DNA of 64,000 nucleotides from Mycolicibacterium sp. P1-18 (GCF_008329535.1 NZ_NPKR01000004.1:620001-684000), one strand, 5' to 3'; counted from the stretch's first letter, positions 25,150 to 33,845 are shown. The notes: generated by a model not told the origin, from the sequence alone. A program made the numbers and translations.

Positions 25150-26958
25150 CTAGCGCGCCCCGTTGATCACCGGCGCGTCGAGCATCCCCTTCTCGACCCC
25201 CCACTGCGTCGCGATGGTCCGGTACTCGCCCGTCTTCATCAGTTGCTCCAGCCCCTGCTTCAACGACTCCGCCAGCCCCGACCCCTTGGCCACCGGCCAG
25301 CCGTAGGACGCGGAGTCGGTCACCTCACCCGCCGTCTCCAGGACACCGGCGCTGAGCTTCACCGCGAAGCCGGTCACCGGCGAATCCGCCGACATCGCGT
25401 CGACCTCGCCGGCCACCAGCGCCTTCGTCAGGTCGTCCTGCCGGGTGAACACCACCATGTCGACGGGTGACAGCCCCGCCGCCACGCACTCGTCGCTCTT
25501 CGCGGGCACTTCCTTCAGCTCCTGCAGACCACCCTGCGCCACACCGACTTTCAGTCCGCACGCCGCCGACGGCTCCACCGTCGTCCCCGCCCGGCGGGCC
25601 CACAGGTTGCCCACCCGGAAGTACGTCACGAAGTCGACGTCCCGCTCCCGGTCGGCGGTGTCGGTGAACGACGACGCCCCCACGTTGAAGTTGCCGGCCT
25701 GCACCGACGGGATGATGCTGGCGAACGCCGTCTCGCGGTAGTCGGCCTCCAACCCCAGCGTCCGGGCGATCGCGTTCATCAGGTCGACGTCGAACCCGAC
25801 GATCTCGCCCTGTGAATCCTTGAACTCGTTGGGCGCGTAAGGCACGTTGATCCCGATCACCAACCGCCCGGACTCCCGCACGTCCGCGGGCACCGTGGCC
25901 GCGATCGACGGGACGGCGCCCGCCCGCAGGTTGGGATCCGGTGGCGCCGTGCTGTTCTCGACGGCGGCCTGCCTGGTGTCCTCGGTCTCGGGTCCGCTGC
26001 GCCACTGCACTACGCCGAACGTCCCGAACGCCGCGACGAGCACGACCGCCGAGACCACCGTGACGATCTTGCGCGACGGGCGCCACGCGCCGTGCGTCGG
26101 CACCCGGTGGGCCGAGTGCCGCCCCGAGCGGTGGCCGCCCCGCACGGGCGCGGTCAGAGCGCGGCGCGCGGCGGCGGCCAGTGCGGCGCCCGTCTGATAC
26201 CGCTGCGCCGGCTTCTTGGCCATGCCCTTGGCGATCACGTCGTCGAAGGCCGCCAGTCGCGGGTCGAACGCCGACGGCCGCGGCGGTGCCTGCACCATGT
26301 GACCGGCGATCTGCTGCTCCAGGCTGTCGGCCGGAAAGGGCCGCGACCCCGTGAGGCTCTCGTACAGCACGCACGCCAGCGCGTAGACGTCCGAGCGCGG
26401 GTCGCTCTGCCCCGCGTCGAAGCGCTCGGGTGCCATGTAGGCCAACGTGCCGAGGGTGTTGCCGGCCGTCGTCATGCCCTTCTCCCCCGCGGTGCGGGCC
26501 AGCCCGAAGTCGATCAGGTAGGCGAACTCGTGCCGGGTCAGCAGAATGTTCGACGGCTTGACGTCCCGGTGGATCAGATTGGCCTCGTGCGCGGCGTCCA
26601 GCGCCGAGGCGACCTGCTCGACGATCAGCACGGCCAACGCCGTGTCGACCGGCCCGTCGTCGGCGAGGATGTCGCCGAGGGTCTTGCCGTCGATCAGCCG
26701 CATGTCCAGGTAGAGCCGGCCGTCGATCTCTCCGTACCCGTGGATCGGCACGACGTGCGGATCGCTCAGACTGGCCGCGGCCTGCGATTCCTTGCGGAAC
26801 CGCTGCTGGAAGACGGCGTCCTCGGCCAGGTGCGGAGGCAGGACCTTGAGCGCGACGACGCGGTCGGTCCTGGTGTCGTACGCGCGGTAGACCTCGCCCA
26901 TTCCACCGCGGCCCAGCAGCTCGCGCAGCTGATAGTGCCCAAATGGCGTCGCGTCCAC
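25150..26958 (-). CDS. Ser/Thr kinase fused to an extracytoplasmic solute-binding domain
   Basis: A 602-residue receptor kinase. Residues 8-265 are the kinase: GRGGMGEVY loop, Lys38 in ALKVL, HRDVKPSN catalytic loop, DFGLA and an intact APE. A basic Arg/His linker and one membrane helix (about 300-320) follow. Residues 345-600 form a complete family-3 solute-binding domain of the polar amino acid/glutamine class: GINVPYAPNEFKDSQGEIVGFDVDLMNAIAR, TDTADRERDVDFVTYF, and a final YRTIATQWGV. The fusion predicts that amino acid binding outside controls phosphorylation inside. ATG at 26958 is preceded by GGAG within AAGGAGTAG. Confidence 0.92.
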   Translation of the reverse strand: MDATPFGHYQLRELLGRGGMGEVYRAYDTRTDRVVALKVLPPHLAEDAVFQQRFRKESQAAASLSDPHVVPIHGYGEIDGRLYLDMRLIDGKTLGDILADDGPVDTALAVLIVEQVASALDAAHEANLIHRDVKPSNILLTRHEFAYLIDFGLARTAGEKGMTTAGNTLGTLAYMAPERFDAGQSDPRSDVYALACVLYESLTGSRPFPADSLEQQIAGHMVQAPPRPSAFDPRLAAFDDVIAKGMAKKPAQRYQTGAALAAAARRALTAPVRGGHRSGRHSAHRVPTHGAWRPSRKIVTVVSAVVLVAAFGTFGVVQWRSGPETEDTRQAAVENSTAPPDPNLRAGAVPSIAATVPADVRESGRLVIGINVPYAPNEFKDSQGEIVGFDVDLMNAIARTLGLEADYRETAFASIIPSVQAGNFNVGASSFTDTADRERDVDFVTYFRVGNLWARRAGTTVEPSAACGLKVGVAQGGLQELKEVPAKSDECVAAGLSPVDMVVFTRQDDLTKALVAGEVDAMSADSPVTGFAVKLSAGVLETAGEVTDSASYGWPVAKGSGLAESLKQGLEQLMKTGEYRTIATQWGVEKGMLDAPVINGAR

Positions 26959-27003
26959 CGTCTACTCCTTGGCGGCAGCCACCCCCGTGGCTGTCGGTCG
27001 AAG

Positions 27004-28137
27004 CTACCGCACGTGGGGATACTCCGGGGAACGGTCTTGAAATGCCAGGATGTCGGGGTTGACGATGGTGCCCTCGCGGATCTCGATGGCGCGGCGCACC
27101 GTCTCGTCCTCGTCCCACGACGTCGGCCCACCCAGAACGGTCGGCAGGTACGGGATCAACGCCTCGCTGATCTCCCACGTCGCGGCGTTCCACAGCCACG
27201 ACGGGCTGTGGTCGACCGCGTAGTAGGTGACGTTGTCGCCGACGACGAACGACGGATCCTCGAACGTCGTGGGCTGCGCCCAGCTGAAACCCATTCCCGC
27301 GTCGCACGATACGTCGATCAGCAGGCTCCCCGACCGGAAGGCCGGAAGGTCGGCCTCGGACAGGAACACCAGCGGCGCATTGGGATCCTGCAGGACGCAG
27401 TTGACGACGACGTCGTGTTCGGCCAGGAACTGCGACAGGCGCACCCGGCCGTCGTCGGTCGACGCGAAGCTGGCGCCGTCGTCGTCGGACTCGAACTGCA
27501 CGATGTTCGCCGAGTGAATCGGCGACGCCACCTCGGCGACGTTGCGGTTGGTCAGGATGTCGATGTCGTGGACGCCGATGGCGTTGAGTGCCGTCACCGC
27601 CCCGCGCGCCGTGGCGCCGAAACCGATCACCGCGGCCCGCAGCCGCCGCCCGTAGGTGCCGGTCGACCCGATGATCTGCAGCGCGTGCAGCACCGAGCAG
27701 TACCCGGCCATCTCGTTGTTCTTGTGGAAGACGTGCAGCTTGAACGAGCCGTCCTTGCTCCACAGGTTCATGGCCTCGAACGCGATCAAGGTCAGGCGGC
27801 GGTCGATCGCCTGCTGCGTGAGTTCGACGTCCTGCACGCAGTGCGGCCAGCCCCAGAGGATCTGTCCGTCGCGCAGCTCGGCGAGGTCGTCGGCGTCCGG
27901 CTTGGCCAACAGGATGACGTCACATTCGGCGATCAGCTGTTCGCGGGTTCGGACACCGGCGACCGACTTGGCCAGTTCGTCGTTGGAGATGCCGAAGTGC
28001 TCGCCGTAGCCCTGCTCCAGATAGACCCGGCCGATGACCGCGGAGTCGACGCGGTCGAAGTGCTCCGGGTGGATCGGCAGCCGGTACTCGTTCTCCTTGT
28101 GCGTGTGCGCGATGACGCCGAGGCTGAGTTCGCTCAC
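27004..28137 (-). CDS. N5-(carboxyethyl)ornithine synthase-like / alanine dehydrogenase-family enzyme
   Basis: A 377-residue enzyme of the AlaDH/PNT family. The N-terminal catalytic domain contains HKENEYRLPIHPEH (the substrate-binding Arg/Lys region). The NAD domain holds the Rossmann loop AAVIGFGATARGAVTAL, and FHKNNEMAGYCSVLHAL matches the conserved 'H..NE.aGy' stretch of carboxyethylornithine synthases. These reductively condense pyruvate with the side-chain amine of ornithine or lysine using NADPH. Alanine dehydrogenase is the alternative. GTG at 28137 follows GGGAGG. The gene stands alone and is divergent from the small membrane protein gene. Confidence 0.82.
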   Translation of the reverse strand: MSELSLGVIAHTHKENEYRLPIHPEHFDRVDSAVIGRVYLEQGYGEHFGISNDELAKSVAGVRTREQLIAECDVILLAKPDADDLAELRDGQILWGWPHCVQDVELTQQAIDRRLTLIAFEAMNLWSKDGSFKLHVFHKNNEMAGYCSVLHALQIIGSTGTYGRRLRAAVIGFGATARGAVTALNAIGVHDIDILTNRNVAEVASPIHSANIVQFESDDDGASFASTDDGRVRLSQFLAEHDVVVNCVLQDPNAPLVFLSEADLPAFRSGSLLIDVSCDAGMGFSWAQPTTFEDPSFVVGDNVTYYAVDHSPSWLWNAATWEISEALIPYLPTVLGGPTSWDEDETVRRAIEIREGTIVNPDILAFQDRSPEYPHVR

Positions 28138-28234
28138 GTGGTCCTCCCGAGGCGTTGGTCATCCCCCAAGCCGGGATGCCGACTCGGTGAATAGACCGTA
28201 CGCGACCAGTTGCCGACCAGTCGATTTCGCCCAC

Positions 28235-28275
28235 GTGTCAACGAAATTGACACCTCGACGATATCCGCGTCTACT
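28235..28275 (+). promoter_or_regulatory. Promoter overlapped by a perfect dyad
   Basis: GTGTCAA-CGAAA-TTGACAC (28235-28253) has perfect 7-base arms. Its right arm contains TTGACA (28247-28252), a consensus -35, followed after 17 bases by TCTACT (28270-28275) as a -10. A dimeric repressor on the dyad would cover the -35 of the 70-residue protein gene. Confidence 0.5.
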
Positions 28276-28305
28276 GGAGTCCTACCAAGAATCCGAGGCG
28301 CCGTC

Positions 28306-28518
28306 GTGACAACGAATTCGATCGTCCTGATCGTCGTGGCGATTCTCGTTGCCCTCGCCCTCGCCGGCGTGGTGGCGATCTTCTCCCGCAAGTTCCGCTC
28401 GGACCGACGCCTGCTCGGCGGCGCCACCGTGCTCGGCGAGATGGCGGCGGACGCGGCCGTCATCCAGCACCGCGACGACCTGCGCGCCCAGCACGAGGGC
28501 CGCCTCGCCGACGACTGA
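28306..28518 (+). CDS. Small single-span membrane protein (70 aa)
   Basis: A 70-residue protein from GTG at 28306. One N-terminal membrane helix (residues 5-26, SIVLIVVAILVALALAGVVAIF) is followed by a basic patch (SRKFRSDRR) and a cytosolic amphipathic tail (EMAADAAVIQHRDDLRAQ). The topology is likely N-out, C-in. No family is recognised. A well-formed promoter with an operator-like dyad lies upstream. Its stop is 6 bases from the stop of the convergent transglutaminase gene. Confidence 0.65.
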   Translation: MTTNSIVLIVVAILVALALAGVVAIFSRKFRSDRRLLGGATVLGEMAADAAVIQHRDDLRAQHEGRLADD

Positions 28519-28524
28519 CCGGCG

Positions 28525-29340
28525 TCAGCGGATCGACACCAGCTGGTCGATCGAGTCGCGCGGCAACTGCCCGTCGACGATCGCGGTGACGTACATCGAG
28601 TTCAGGGTGATCGCCCCCTTGTGGTTGACCAGGAACGCCGTGTCGGCGGCGTCGCCGCCCGTGGCGATCCGCACCAGGCTCTGACGCGGCGCGAGCAACG
28701 TCGCGTCGACCACCCGCCACTGACCCTCGACGAACGCCTCCGCCACCGCGTGGAAGTCCATCGGATACAGCCCGGGCGCGTAGACCGCGACGACGCGGGC
28801 CGGCACGTTGACCGCGCGCAGCAGCGCCACGACCAGATGGGCGAAGTCGCGGCACACGCCGGCGCCGGCGAGCAGGGTGTCGACCGCCCCGTCGATCGGG
28901 TCGCTGGACCCCGGCACGTAGCTCAGCCGGCTGCCCACCCACGCCGACACGTGCTCCAGCACCGTGGCCGAGTCGGCATAGCCACCGAATTCCGTTGCGG
29001 CGAAACCGTAGAACTTGTCGGCCTCGGCGTACCGGGTGGGCCGGAGATACCGCGACAGGTCGTAGTCGGTCACCGGTGCGGGGTCGGTCTGGCCGATGAC
29101 GGTCGCCGAGTACGTCGCCTGCAGATTGCCCCCGGCCACCTGGAGTTGGTGGATCCGGTTGCCGTGCTCGCCGCTGATCTCCTTGGCCGGCACCTCGACG
29201 CCGTCGAGCATGAAGGTCAGGGCCTCCCACACCTCGGTGTTGGGGTGCGGCGCGACGGCGATCTGAAACTCGAGCGTGGTCGGCGCCGTGACGTCGACGT
29301 CCAGTCCGCAGGCGACTTCACGCCGCATCGGAGCGGTCAC
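28525..29340 (-). CDS. Transglutaminase-like cysteine peptidase family protein
   Basis: A 271-residue protein without signal peptide. An N-terminal beta-sandwich (residues 1-120, Bact_transglu_N-like) precedes the papain-like core. The catalytic Cys is in GVCRDFAHLVVALLR, the His in DFHAVAEAFVEG and the Asp in RVVDATLLAP, so the triad is complete. Substrates of bacterial members are mostly unknown peptides or amides. GTG at 29340 overlaps the stop of the preceding gene (GTGA). It is the last gene of a three-gene unit with a GT4 glycosyltransferase and an alpha-toroid protein. Confidence 0.88.
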   Translation of the reverse strand: MTAPMRREVACGLDVDVTAPTTLEFQIAVAPHPNTEVWEALTFMLDGVEVPAKEISGEHGNRIHQLQVAGGNLQATYSATVIGQTDPAPVTDYDLSRYLRPTRYAEADKFYGFAATEFGGYADSATVLEHVSAWVGSRLSYVPGSSDPIDGAVDTLLAGAGVCRDFAHLVVALLRAVNVPARVVAVYAPGLYPMDFHAVAEAFVEGQWRVVDATLLAPRQSLVRIATGGDAADTAFLVNHKGAITLNSMYVTAIVDGQLPRDSIDQLVSIR

Positions 29341-30266
29341 TGCGCGACGGCCGAGAAGCGTTGCGCATTCTGCAGTGCCGACACCACGGCCAGCGTGGAC
29401 GACGCACCCTGGTTGCGGTCGACGCCCTCGATGCCGAGACCGTCGAAGCCACCGCCGGTCTGCGCATCCCACATCGGTTGACCCGCCTCGTTGGCGCCCT
29501 GGAACCAGGCGACCGCGGCGCGGACCCCGTCCGGATACCTCGGGCTGGCGTCGACGCCAGCCGCGCGGACGCAGGCGTCTGACATCTCGGCGACGGCCAC
29601 GGGCTGGCGGTGGCCCGACTCGTCGTCGAGCAGGCGGTTCAACAGGTCCAGGCCCTGCTGGCACAGCTGCGGCCGGTCCAGCGTCGTCCCGGCTGCGATC
29701 ATCGCCTCGGCCACGACGGCCGCACCGGTCGTCGGCTCCGACGACTCGGCGTCGGCATAGGCGGTCAGGAGAGCGCGGGCGATTGCGTGATCGGGTTGCA
29801 CGGAGAGGATTTCGGAGGCACCCAGCGCCGCATACGCCATGGCGAGTGGATACGGCGACCGCACCTTCGCGGCGCGCTCGAACTGGATGACGGCGATCCG
29901 GCGGACCAGGCCCACGCTGCTGTGCGCGGCGGCGGTGCCGAGCGCCCAGAGGCAGCGCCCCCACCCGACCTCCAGTGACGGCTGGTCGACCCAGTTGCCC
30001 TTGGCGTCCATGTGGTTGTGGCACGGGCCCGCGAAGGACTGCGCGTCGTTGAGGTACCGCACCGCGAGACCGGCGAGACCGTTGACCGGGCCGGCCGGGT
30101 CCGGCTGACGGGTGGCGACGACCAGCAACCGGGCCATGTCGTCGGTGCGGTAGCCGCCGCTGCGTTCGGGCTCGGCCAGCACGGCGTGCTCGACGATGCC
30201 TCGGCGGTCGGACAGGTGCAGCAGATGGTCGAAGACGGGCAGCGGCGTCGCGAGGGGGTCGGTCAC
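29337..30266 (-). CDS. Predicted alpha/alpha-toroid glycan-processing protein
   Basis: A 309-residue soluble protein. It is made of repeated helix pairs with Trp/Gly-rich turns: GGYRTDDMARLLVVA, HNHMDAKGNWVDQPS, GWGRCLWALGTAAA and a closing FDGLGIEGVDRNQGASSTLAV. This spacing resembles (alpha/alpha)6 glycosidases and proteins found beside GT4 glycosyltransferases. No catalytic pair can be named with certainty. GTG at 30266 overlaps the glycosyltransferase stop (GTGA) and its own stop overlaps the transglutaminase start (GTGA), so the three are translated in lockstep. Confidence 0.65.
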   Translation of the reverse strand: MTDPLATPLPVFDHLLHLSDRRGIVEHAVLAEPERSGGYRTDDMARLLVVATRQPDPAGPVNGLAGLAVRYLNDAQSFAGPCHNHMDAKGNWVDQPSLEVGWGRCLWALGTAAAHSSVGLVRRIAVIQFERAAKVRSPYPLAMAYAALGASEILSVQPDHAIARALLTAYADAESSEPTTGAAVVAEAMIAAGTTLDRPQLCQQGLDLLNRLLDDESGHRQPVAVAEMSDACVRAAGVDASPRYPDGVRAAVAWFQGANEAGQPMWDAQTGGGFDGLGIEGVDRNQGASSTLAVVSALQNAQRFSAVAQ

Positions 30267-31426
30267 ACCATCGCCGCGCGGTCGGCGACGACGCGGCGGG
30301 CGAGCGCGAGGTACTCGGTGGCCGCCACGGGCCAGCCCATCGACGGCGCCAAACGCCGTGCCTCCGCGGCCATGTCACCGGTCATGCGCGGGTCGGTCAG
30401 CATGCGGCGCAGCGCCACCGCCAGTGCCTCCGGATCGTCGTGGTCGACGACGACGCCGGCTCCGCTGCCGAGCAGTTCGACGGCGTGGGGGAACGCCGTC
30501 GCGACGACGGGCCGTCCCGCGGCCAGCGCGTCGACCAGCACCCCGGAGTTCGCCTGGTCGGTGGAGTCGTACGGCAGCACCACGGCGGCCGAGGTCTGAA
30601 TCAGTGCCGACAGCGACGCGGTGCTGCGGTAGATCGAGTCGAAGCTGACCGCGCTTGCGACGCCGGCGGCCTTGGCCCGCTCGATGCAGGATTCGCGGTA
30701 GGCCTCACCCTCGGCGGCCAGGACGTTCGGGTGCGTGGCGCCGGCGACGAGATACCGCGGCTGGCCGCGCAGGTCCTTGAGTCCACCCATCGCGCCGATG
30801 ACCCGCTCGACACCCTTGCCAGGACCCATCAGGCCCCACGTCAGGAGGGTCGGCCGCCCGGAGCGCTTCAGCGGTGCCACCGTCGGCAGCGTCGCTCCGC
30901 GCTGAATCGTGACGACCCGACCGCCGTCGACGGCGTACTCGGCGCAGAGGCGCTCGTTGGCGGCGCGGGACATGACGACGATCCGGTCGGCCTTGGCGGC
31001 CAGCGTCTCCATCAACGAACGCTGTTGCGGCGTCGGATGTTTGAGGATCTTGTGGGCGACGACGATGGTCGGGACCTGCAGTGCCTCGACGACGTCGAGC
31101 ACCTCGGCGCCGAAGACGTCGTAGTCGTGCTGGATGACGGCGACGTCACGCTGGTTGAGCAGGTCGACGCTCGCGGTGACCGACGCCGACGATCCGTTGA
31201 CGAACTCGCCGATGACGGCCGCACTGGTCGACTGTGCGCCGTCGGCAACTCGAATCACCCCTACGTCGGAGCCCTTGGTGGACAGCCCGTCGGCCAGCCC
31301 GGCACTGAACGTGGCGAGCCCGCACGGCGTCGGCGGAAAGCTCGTCAGCATGCCGAAGGTGGGATTCGCGCGGCGTTCCTGCGCCATGTGGCCCATGAAG
31401 GAGGGGAATCGGGTTGGGTTGTTCAA
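30263..31426 (-). CDS. GT4-family glycosyltransferase
   Basis: A 387-residue GT-B enzyme. The N-terminal domain has the acceptor-binding loop FPPTPCGLATFSAGLADGL. The C-terminal donor domain carries LTWGLMGPGKGVERVIGA and the EX7E-like segment ending SGVLVDALAAGRPVVATAFPHAVELL. The donor is probably a nucleotide-sugar with retention of configuration. The TTG start at 31426 is preceded by GGGAG; an internal ATG at 31396 or 31387 is possible, as the conserved fold begins near residue 25. It heads the three-gene unit with GTGA overlaps. The acceptor is unknown. Confidence 0.88.
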   Translation of the reverse strand: MNNPTRFPSFMGHMAQERRANPTFGMLTSFPPTPCGLATFSAGLADGLSTKGSDVGVIRVADGAQSTSAAVIGEFVNGSSASVTASVDLLNQRDVAVIQHDYDVFGAEVLDVVEALQVPTIVVAHKILKHPTPQQRSLMETLAAKADRIVVMSRAANERLCAEYAVDGGRVVTIQRGATLPTVAPLKRSGRPTLLTWGLMGPGKGVERVIGAMGGLKDLRGQPRYLVAGATHPNVLAAEGEAYRESCIERAKAAGVASAVSFDSIYRSTASLSALIQTSAAVVLPYDSTDQANSGVLVDALAAGRPVVATAFPHAVELLGSGAGVVVDHDDPEALAVALRRMLTDPRMTGDMAAEARRLAPSMGWPVAATEYLALARRVVADRAAMV

Positions 31427-31614
31427 GGTGCTCCCGGCAGGCGGATGTCACCGAAGTGTCCGGCGTGAGCGGATGCTCGGCGAGAACAGCGGCGGACAGC
31501 TGTCTCGATTCCGGACTTGTTGGGGTCTCAACGGGCCCGACTTTACCACCTCGAACGTGCTCCGACCTGCCCTCCGCCAAGCATTCGCACTGCTAGAAGG
31601 GCTGCCGAGCGACC

Positions 31615-32376
31615 TCAGGGCGTCGTGTGCCGCGCCTGGGCGCGCCGGACCGCCTCGTCGACGACGAGCGCGGCGACGTCGGCCAGCTTGCGGTGTTGGG
31701 TCTGGCTCATCCCCTGCAACTGGACGAAGGCGTCCTCGGCGGTGCGGCCGGTGCGCGCGCGGATGATGCCGATGGCTTGGTCGATGACCGGCCGGGTGGT
31801 CAGTGCCCGCTGCAGCTGGGCGTTGAGCGCGTGGGCGTCGGTGAGCACCTGGGCGTTGTGGACGGCGGCGGCCGCCGGTCGCGCGAACAGCTCCCCCAAC
31901 TCCTCGGCGTGGTCGTCGAAGACGTCCTTGGCGTAGGCGTAGACGCTGATGGCTCCGACCACGCGGTCGGGCAGGAGCAGCGGCAGCGCCAGCACGCTGT
32001 GCACGCCCATCCTCCCGACCCGGGGACCGAACCGGGGCCACTGCTTCTCCCCGCCCAGCGAACCCGACCGCACCGGACGCCGGTCGCGCACCGCGGTGAT
32101 GCCGGGCCCCTCGTCGAGCGTGACGTACTGGATTTCGTCGATCGCGGCGACGAACGGCGCACTCGCCGCCAGGGCGGCCACCGCGGTGTCGGTCGCGTCC
32201 ACCCGCAACAGGGTCACCGCGGCACCGTCGGCCCCGGGTATCGCCCGGCACGTGAACGCCGCCACCTGCGCCAACAGCTCGGGCAGAGCCAGGCTGCCTG
32301 CGAGCAGGCCGGCCAGCGCGTCGATTCCGGCGCGGAGGTCGGCGACGTCGGCATCCGATGCCGTGACTTCCGCCAT
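31615..32376 (-). CDS. GAF-ANTAR antitermination regulator
   Basis: A 253-residue cytosolic regulator. Residues 15-175 are a GAF domain (DGAAVTLLRVD, then VLALPLLLPDRVVGAISVYA). Residues 185-245 are the ANTAR domain (IDQAIGIIRARTGRTAEDAFVQL, then RKLADVAALVV), with the conserved Ala/Gly helix for RNA binding. ATG at 32376 is the clear start. It is the second ANTAR protein in the window and lacks the DUF3349 head of the first. Its RNA target is unknown. The 188 bases between this gene and the glycosyltransferase (31427-31614) hold no gene that I can support. Confidence 0.88.
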   Translation of the reverse strand: MAEVTASDADVADLRAGIDALAGLLAGSLALPELLAQVAAFTCRAIPGADGAAVTLLRVDATDTAVAALAASAPFVAAIDEIQYVTLDEGPGITAVRDRRPVRSGSLGGEKQWPRFGPRVGRMGVHSVLALPLLLPDRVVGAISVYAYAKDVFDDHAEELGELFARPAAAAVHNAQVLTDAHALNAQLQRALTTRPVIDQAIGIIRARTGRTAEDAFVQLQGMSQTQHRKLADVAALVVDEAVRRAQARHTTP

Positions 32377-32585
32377 GCCCTACCTACCAGCCGTGGAGTG
32401 CCGCGAACCGCAGCAGAACGACCTCCAGCCTAGGCCCGCACCGAGCCCACCGACGCGCCACCTGGATCACCGGCGAAACGTGTTGCGGCAGGACCATTCT
32501 CGGCGCCGCCGCCGAGGGCCGACGCGGCGCGCGCGTATGGTCGAGGAATCGGGACCACTCAGGCCCCCAATGCAAGGGGCCAGAG

Positions 32586-32717
32586 ATGTCTGACAAGTCT
32601 CCCAGATCAGCGATGTCCAAGAAGGCCGGCAAGTCGTTGAAGGAGAAGCGCGCCGACAAGCGCACCAAGGCCGAGACCTCGTCGGCGACCGAAGACGCCA
32701 TCCGCAAGAAGCGCTGA
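32586..32717 (+). CDS. Small lysine-rich protein (43 aa)
   Basis: The 43-residue product starts MSDKSPRSAMSKKAGKSLKE and ends IRKKR. It is very basic, Lys/Arg/Ala/Ser-rich and likely binds nucleic acid or is unstructured. ATG at 32586 has a modest GGGG ribosome binding site. Short mycobacterial proteins with this SKKAGKSLKEKRADKR core recur in my memory of the genus, but I assign no function. A possible transcript start is in the gap after the divergent ANTAR gene. Confidence 0.6.
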   Translation: MSDKSPRSAMSKKAGKSLKEKRADKRTKAETSSATEDAIRKKR

Positions 32718-32748
32718 ACCCGCTTCATAAGTCTGATGTTTAGAAGTC

Positions 32749-32805
32749 GTCAATTAGTGATTGACCTCGTCGTAGCTGGCAGCTAAGTTTGTCCCATATC
32801 TGGGA
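32749..32805 (+). promoter_or_regulatory. Two dyads upstream of the 61-aa protein gene
   Basis: GTCAAT-TAGTG-ATTGAC (32749-32765) and TCCCA-TATC-TGGGA (32792-32805) are perfect inverted repeats in an AT-rich 114-base gap. The first has the same spacing (5) and core (TCAA..TTGA) as the dyad at 28235-28253. They may be binding sites for a dimeric regulator or RNA hairpins in the leader. Confidence 0.4.
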
Positions 32806-32831
32806 ACGGTTTTGCCAACGGGGGAGTTCGC

Positions 32832-33017
32832 ATGGGGCGCTGGATCGTCGAAATGTTCACGGCACGCCGCATCGACGCGACCAACCTGGACGAGGGTTGT
32901 TCGGTCTGCGATCACCCGTTCGGACACCTGACGCACGCGTGCATCAGTTCGATCGGACCCGTGGCTCCCATGTGCGTCGAGCTGCCGATCCGTCTGCCCG
33001 AGGCCGTCGTCGCCTGA
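32832..33017 (+). CDS. Small Cys/His protein (61 aa)
   Basis: A 61-residue protein from ATG at 32832, preceded by GGGGGAG. CSVCDHPFGHLTHAC contains Cys-x2-Cys, two His and a third Cys, so a small zinc-binding knuckle is likely. The N-terminus is amphipathic (GRWIVEMFTARRI). No family is recognised. The two dyads in the leader suggest tight regulation. It is convergent with the M15-like gene, 22 bases apart. Confidence 0.6.
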   Translation: MGRWIVEMFTARRIDATNLDEGCSVCDHPFGHLTHACISSIGPVAPMCVELPIRLPEAVVA

Positions 33018-33039
33018 TCGTGCTCCGCACGAAAGTCGT

Positions 33040-33720
33040 TCAGCGGTAGTAGATCTCGTCACCGTCGGGGTATCCCCCGCCGTGTGTCGTGAGATGGACG
33101 TGGTCGAAGTGGCCGGCACCGGAATTCTGCGGTCCACTGGGCGTGTAGTAGACGCCGCGCCAGATCGCATCCTGCAGGCCGAACCGCGCCGCGTTCTCCA
33201 ACGCGTACGCCACGATCTTGTTGCCGAGCGCGATGCCCGCGGGGGAACTCGGGTTCGGCACCATGACGTCGAGGGCCAAGCCGTCGGGATGCCACCGCAG
33301 CGCGTCCGCGCGAACGCCGCCGATGCTGTGAATCTCGGGGAACACCACGCTGATGCTGCGCGCCAGGAAGATCGTCTTCACCTGAAGGCCGGCCTCGGGC
33401 GCCACGCCCTTCGGCAGGATCCGGTGGAGGTCGATGATCCGCCACCGCGACGCCGCGGCCGGGACGGCCTCGGTGCGGGCGGGCAGGGCCGACGTGAACA
33501 ACGCCCTGCTGACCGGCAGGGCCGAACGGGCGGCATCCGACGCGGTCACGACCTGCAGGCAGCATGGGGTCGCAGGCATCGCCACCGTTGCGGCCGCCTC
33601 CTCGACGACGGCCGGGTGCGGGCTTGCGCCCGCCGTCACCAGCACGGCGAAGGAGGCCACGACGCCAGCTAGCAGCAACGGCGGTTTACGCCGTCGCCTG
33701 ACCATCCGGTGCCTGCCCAC
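33040..33720 (-). CDS. Secreted M15-like zinc peptidase-fold protein
   Basis: A 226-residue protein. Arg-rich N-terminus and one signal-anchor helix (about residues 13-32, LLLAGVVASFAVLVTAG) direct it out of the cell. The C-terminal 130 residues show the zinc pattern of D,D-peptidases of the M15 type: WHPDGLALDVMVP (His-x6-Asp) and GHFDHVHLTTHGG (His-x-His). This fits a role in peptidoglycan cleavage or binding. Mycobacterial proteins of this kind carry the ARB_07466 C-terminal domain name. GTG at 33720 is chosen as the longest form, with an ATG at residue 6 also possible. Confidence 0.75.
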   Translation of the reverse strand: MGRHRMVRRRRKPPLLLAGVVASFAVLVTAGASPHPAVVEEAAATVAMPATPCCLQVVTASDAARSALPVSRALFTSALPARTEAVPAAASRWRIIDLHRILPKGVAPEAGLQVKTIFLARSISVVFPEIHSIGGVRADALRWHPDGLALDVMVPNPSSPAGIALGNKIVAYALENAARFGLQDAIWRGVYYTPSGPQNSGAGHFDHVHLTTHGGGYPDGDEIYYR

Positions 33721-33845
33721 GAGAGCACTTTACGAGGTCTCGACCCCCAATCGGTAATCTTTCCGATATTCAATCGTGATCTGCACAGAAGAATGCGGAT
33801 AAACAATGGCCCGGTAATCGCCGTGTGAAAGCCATCCGTTGCGGT

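Noticed and set aside
25325..27763. An 812-codon minus-strand frame across the kinase and the carboxyethylornithine-synthase-like gene
   Set aside because: It spans two well-defined genes in another frame and encodes only Arg/Gly/Ala-rich sequence.
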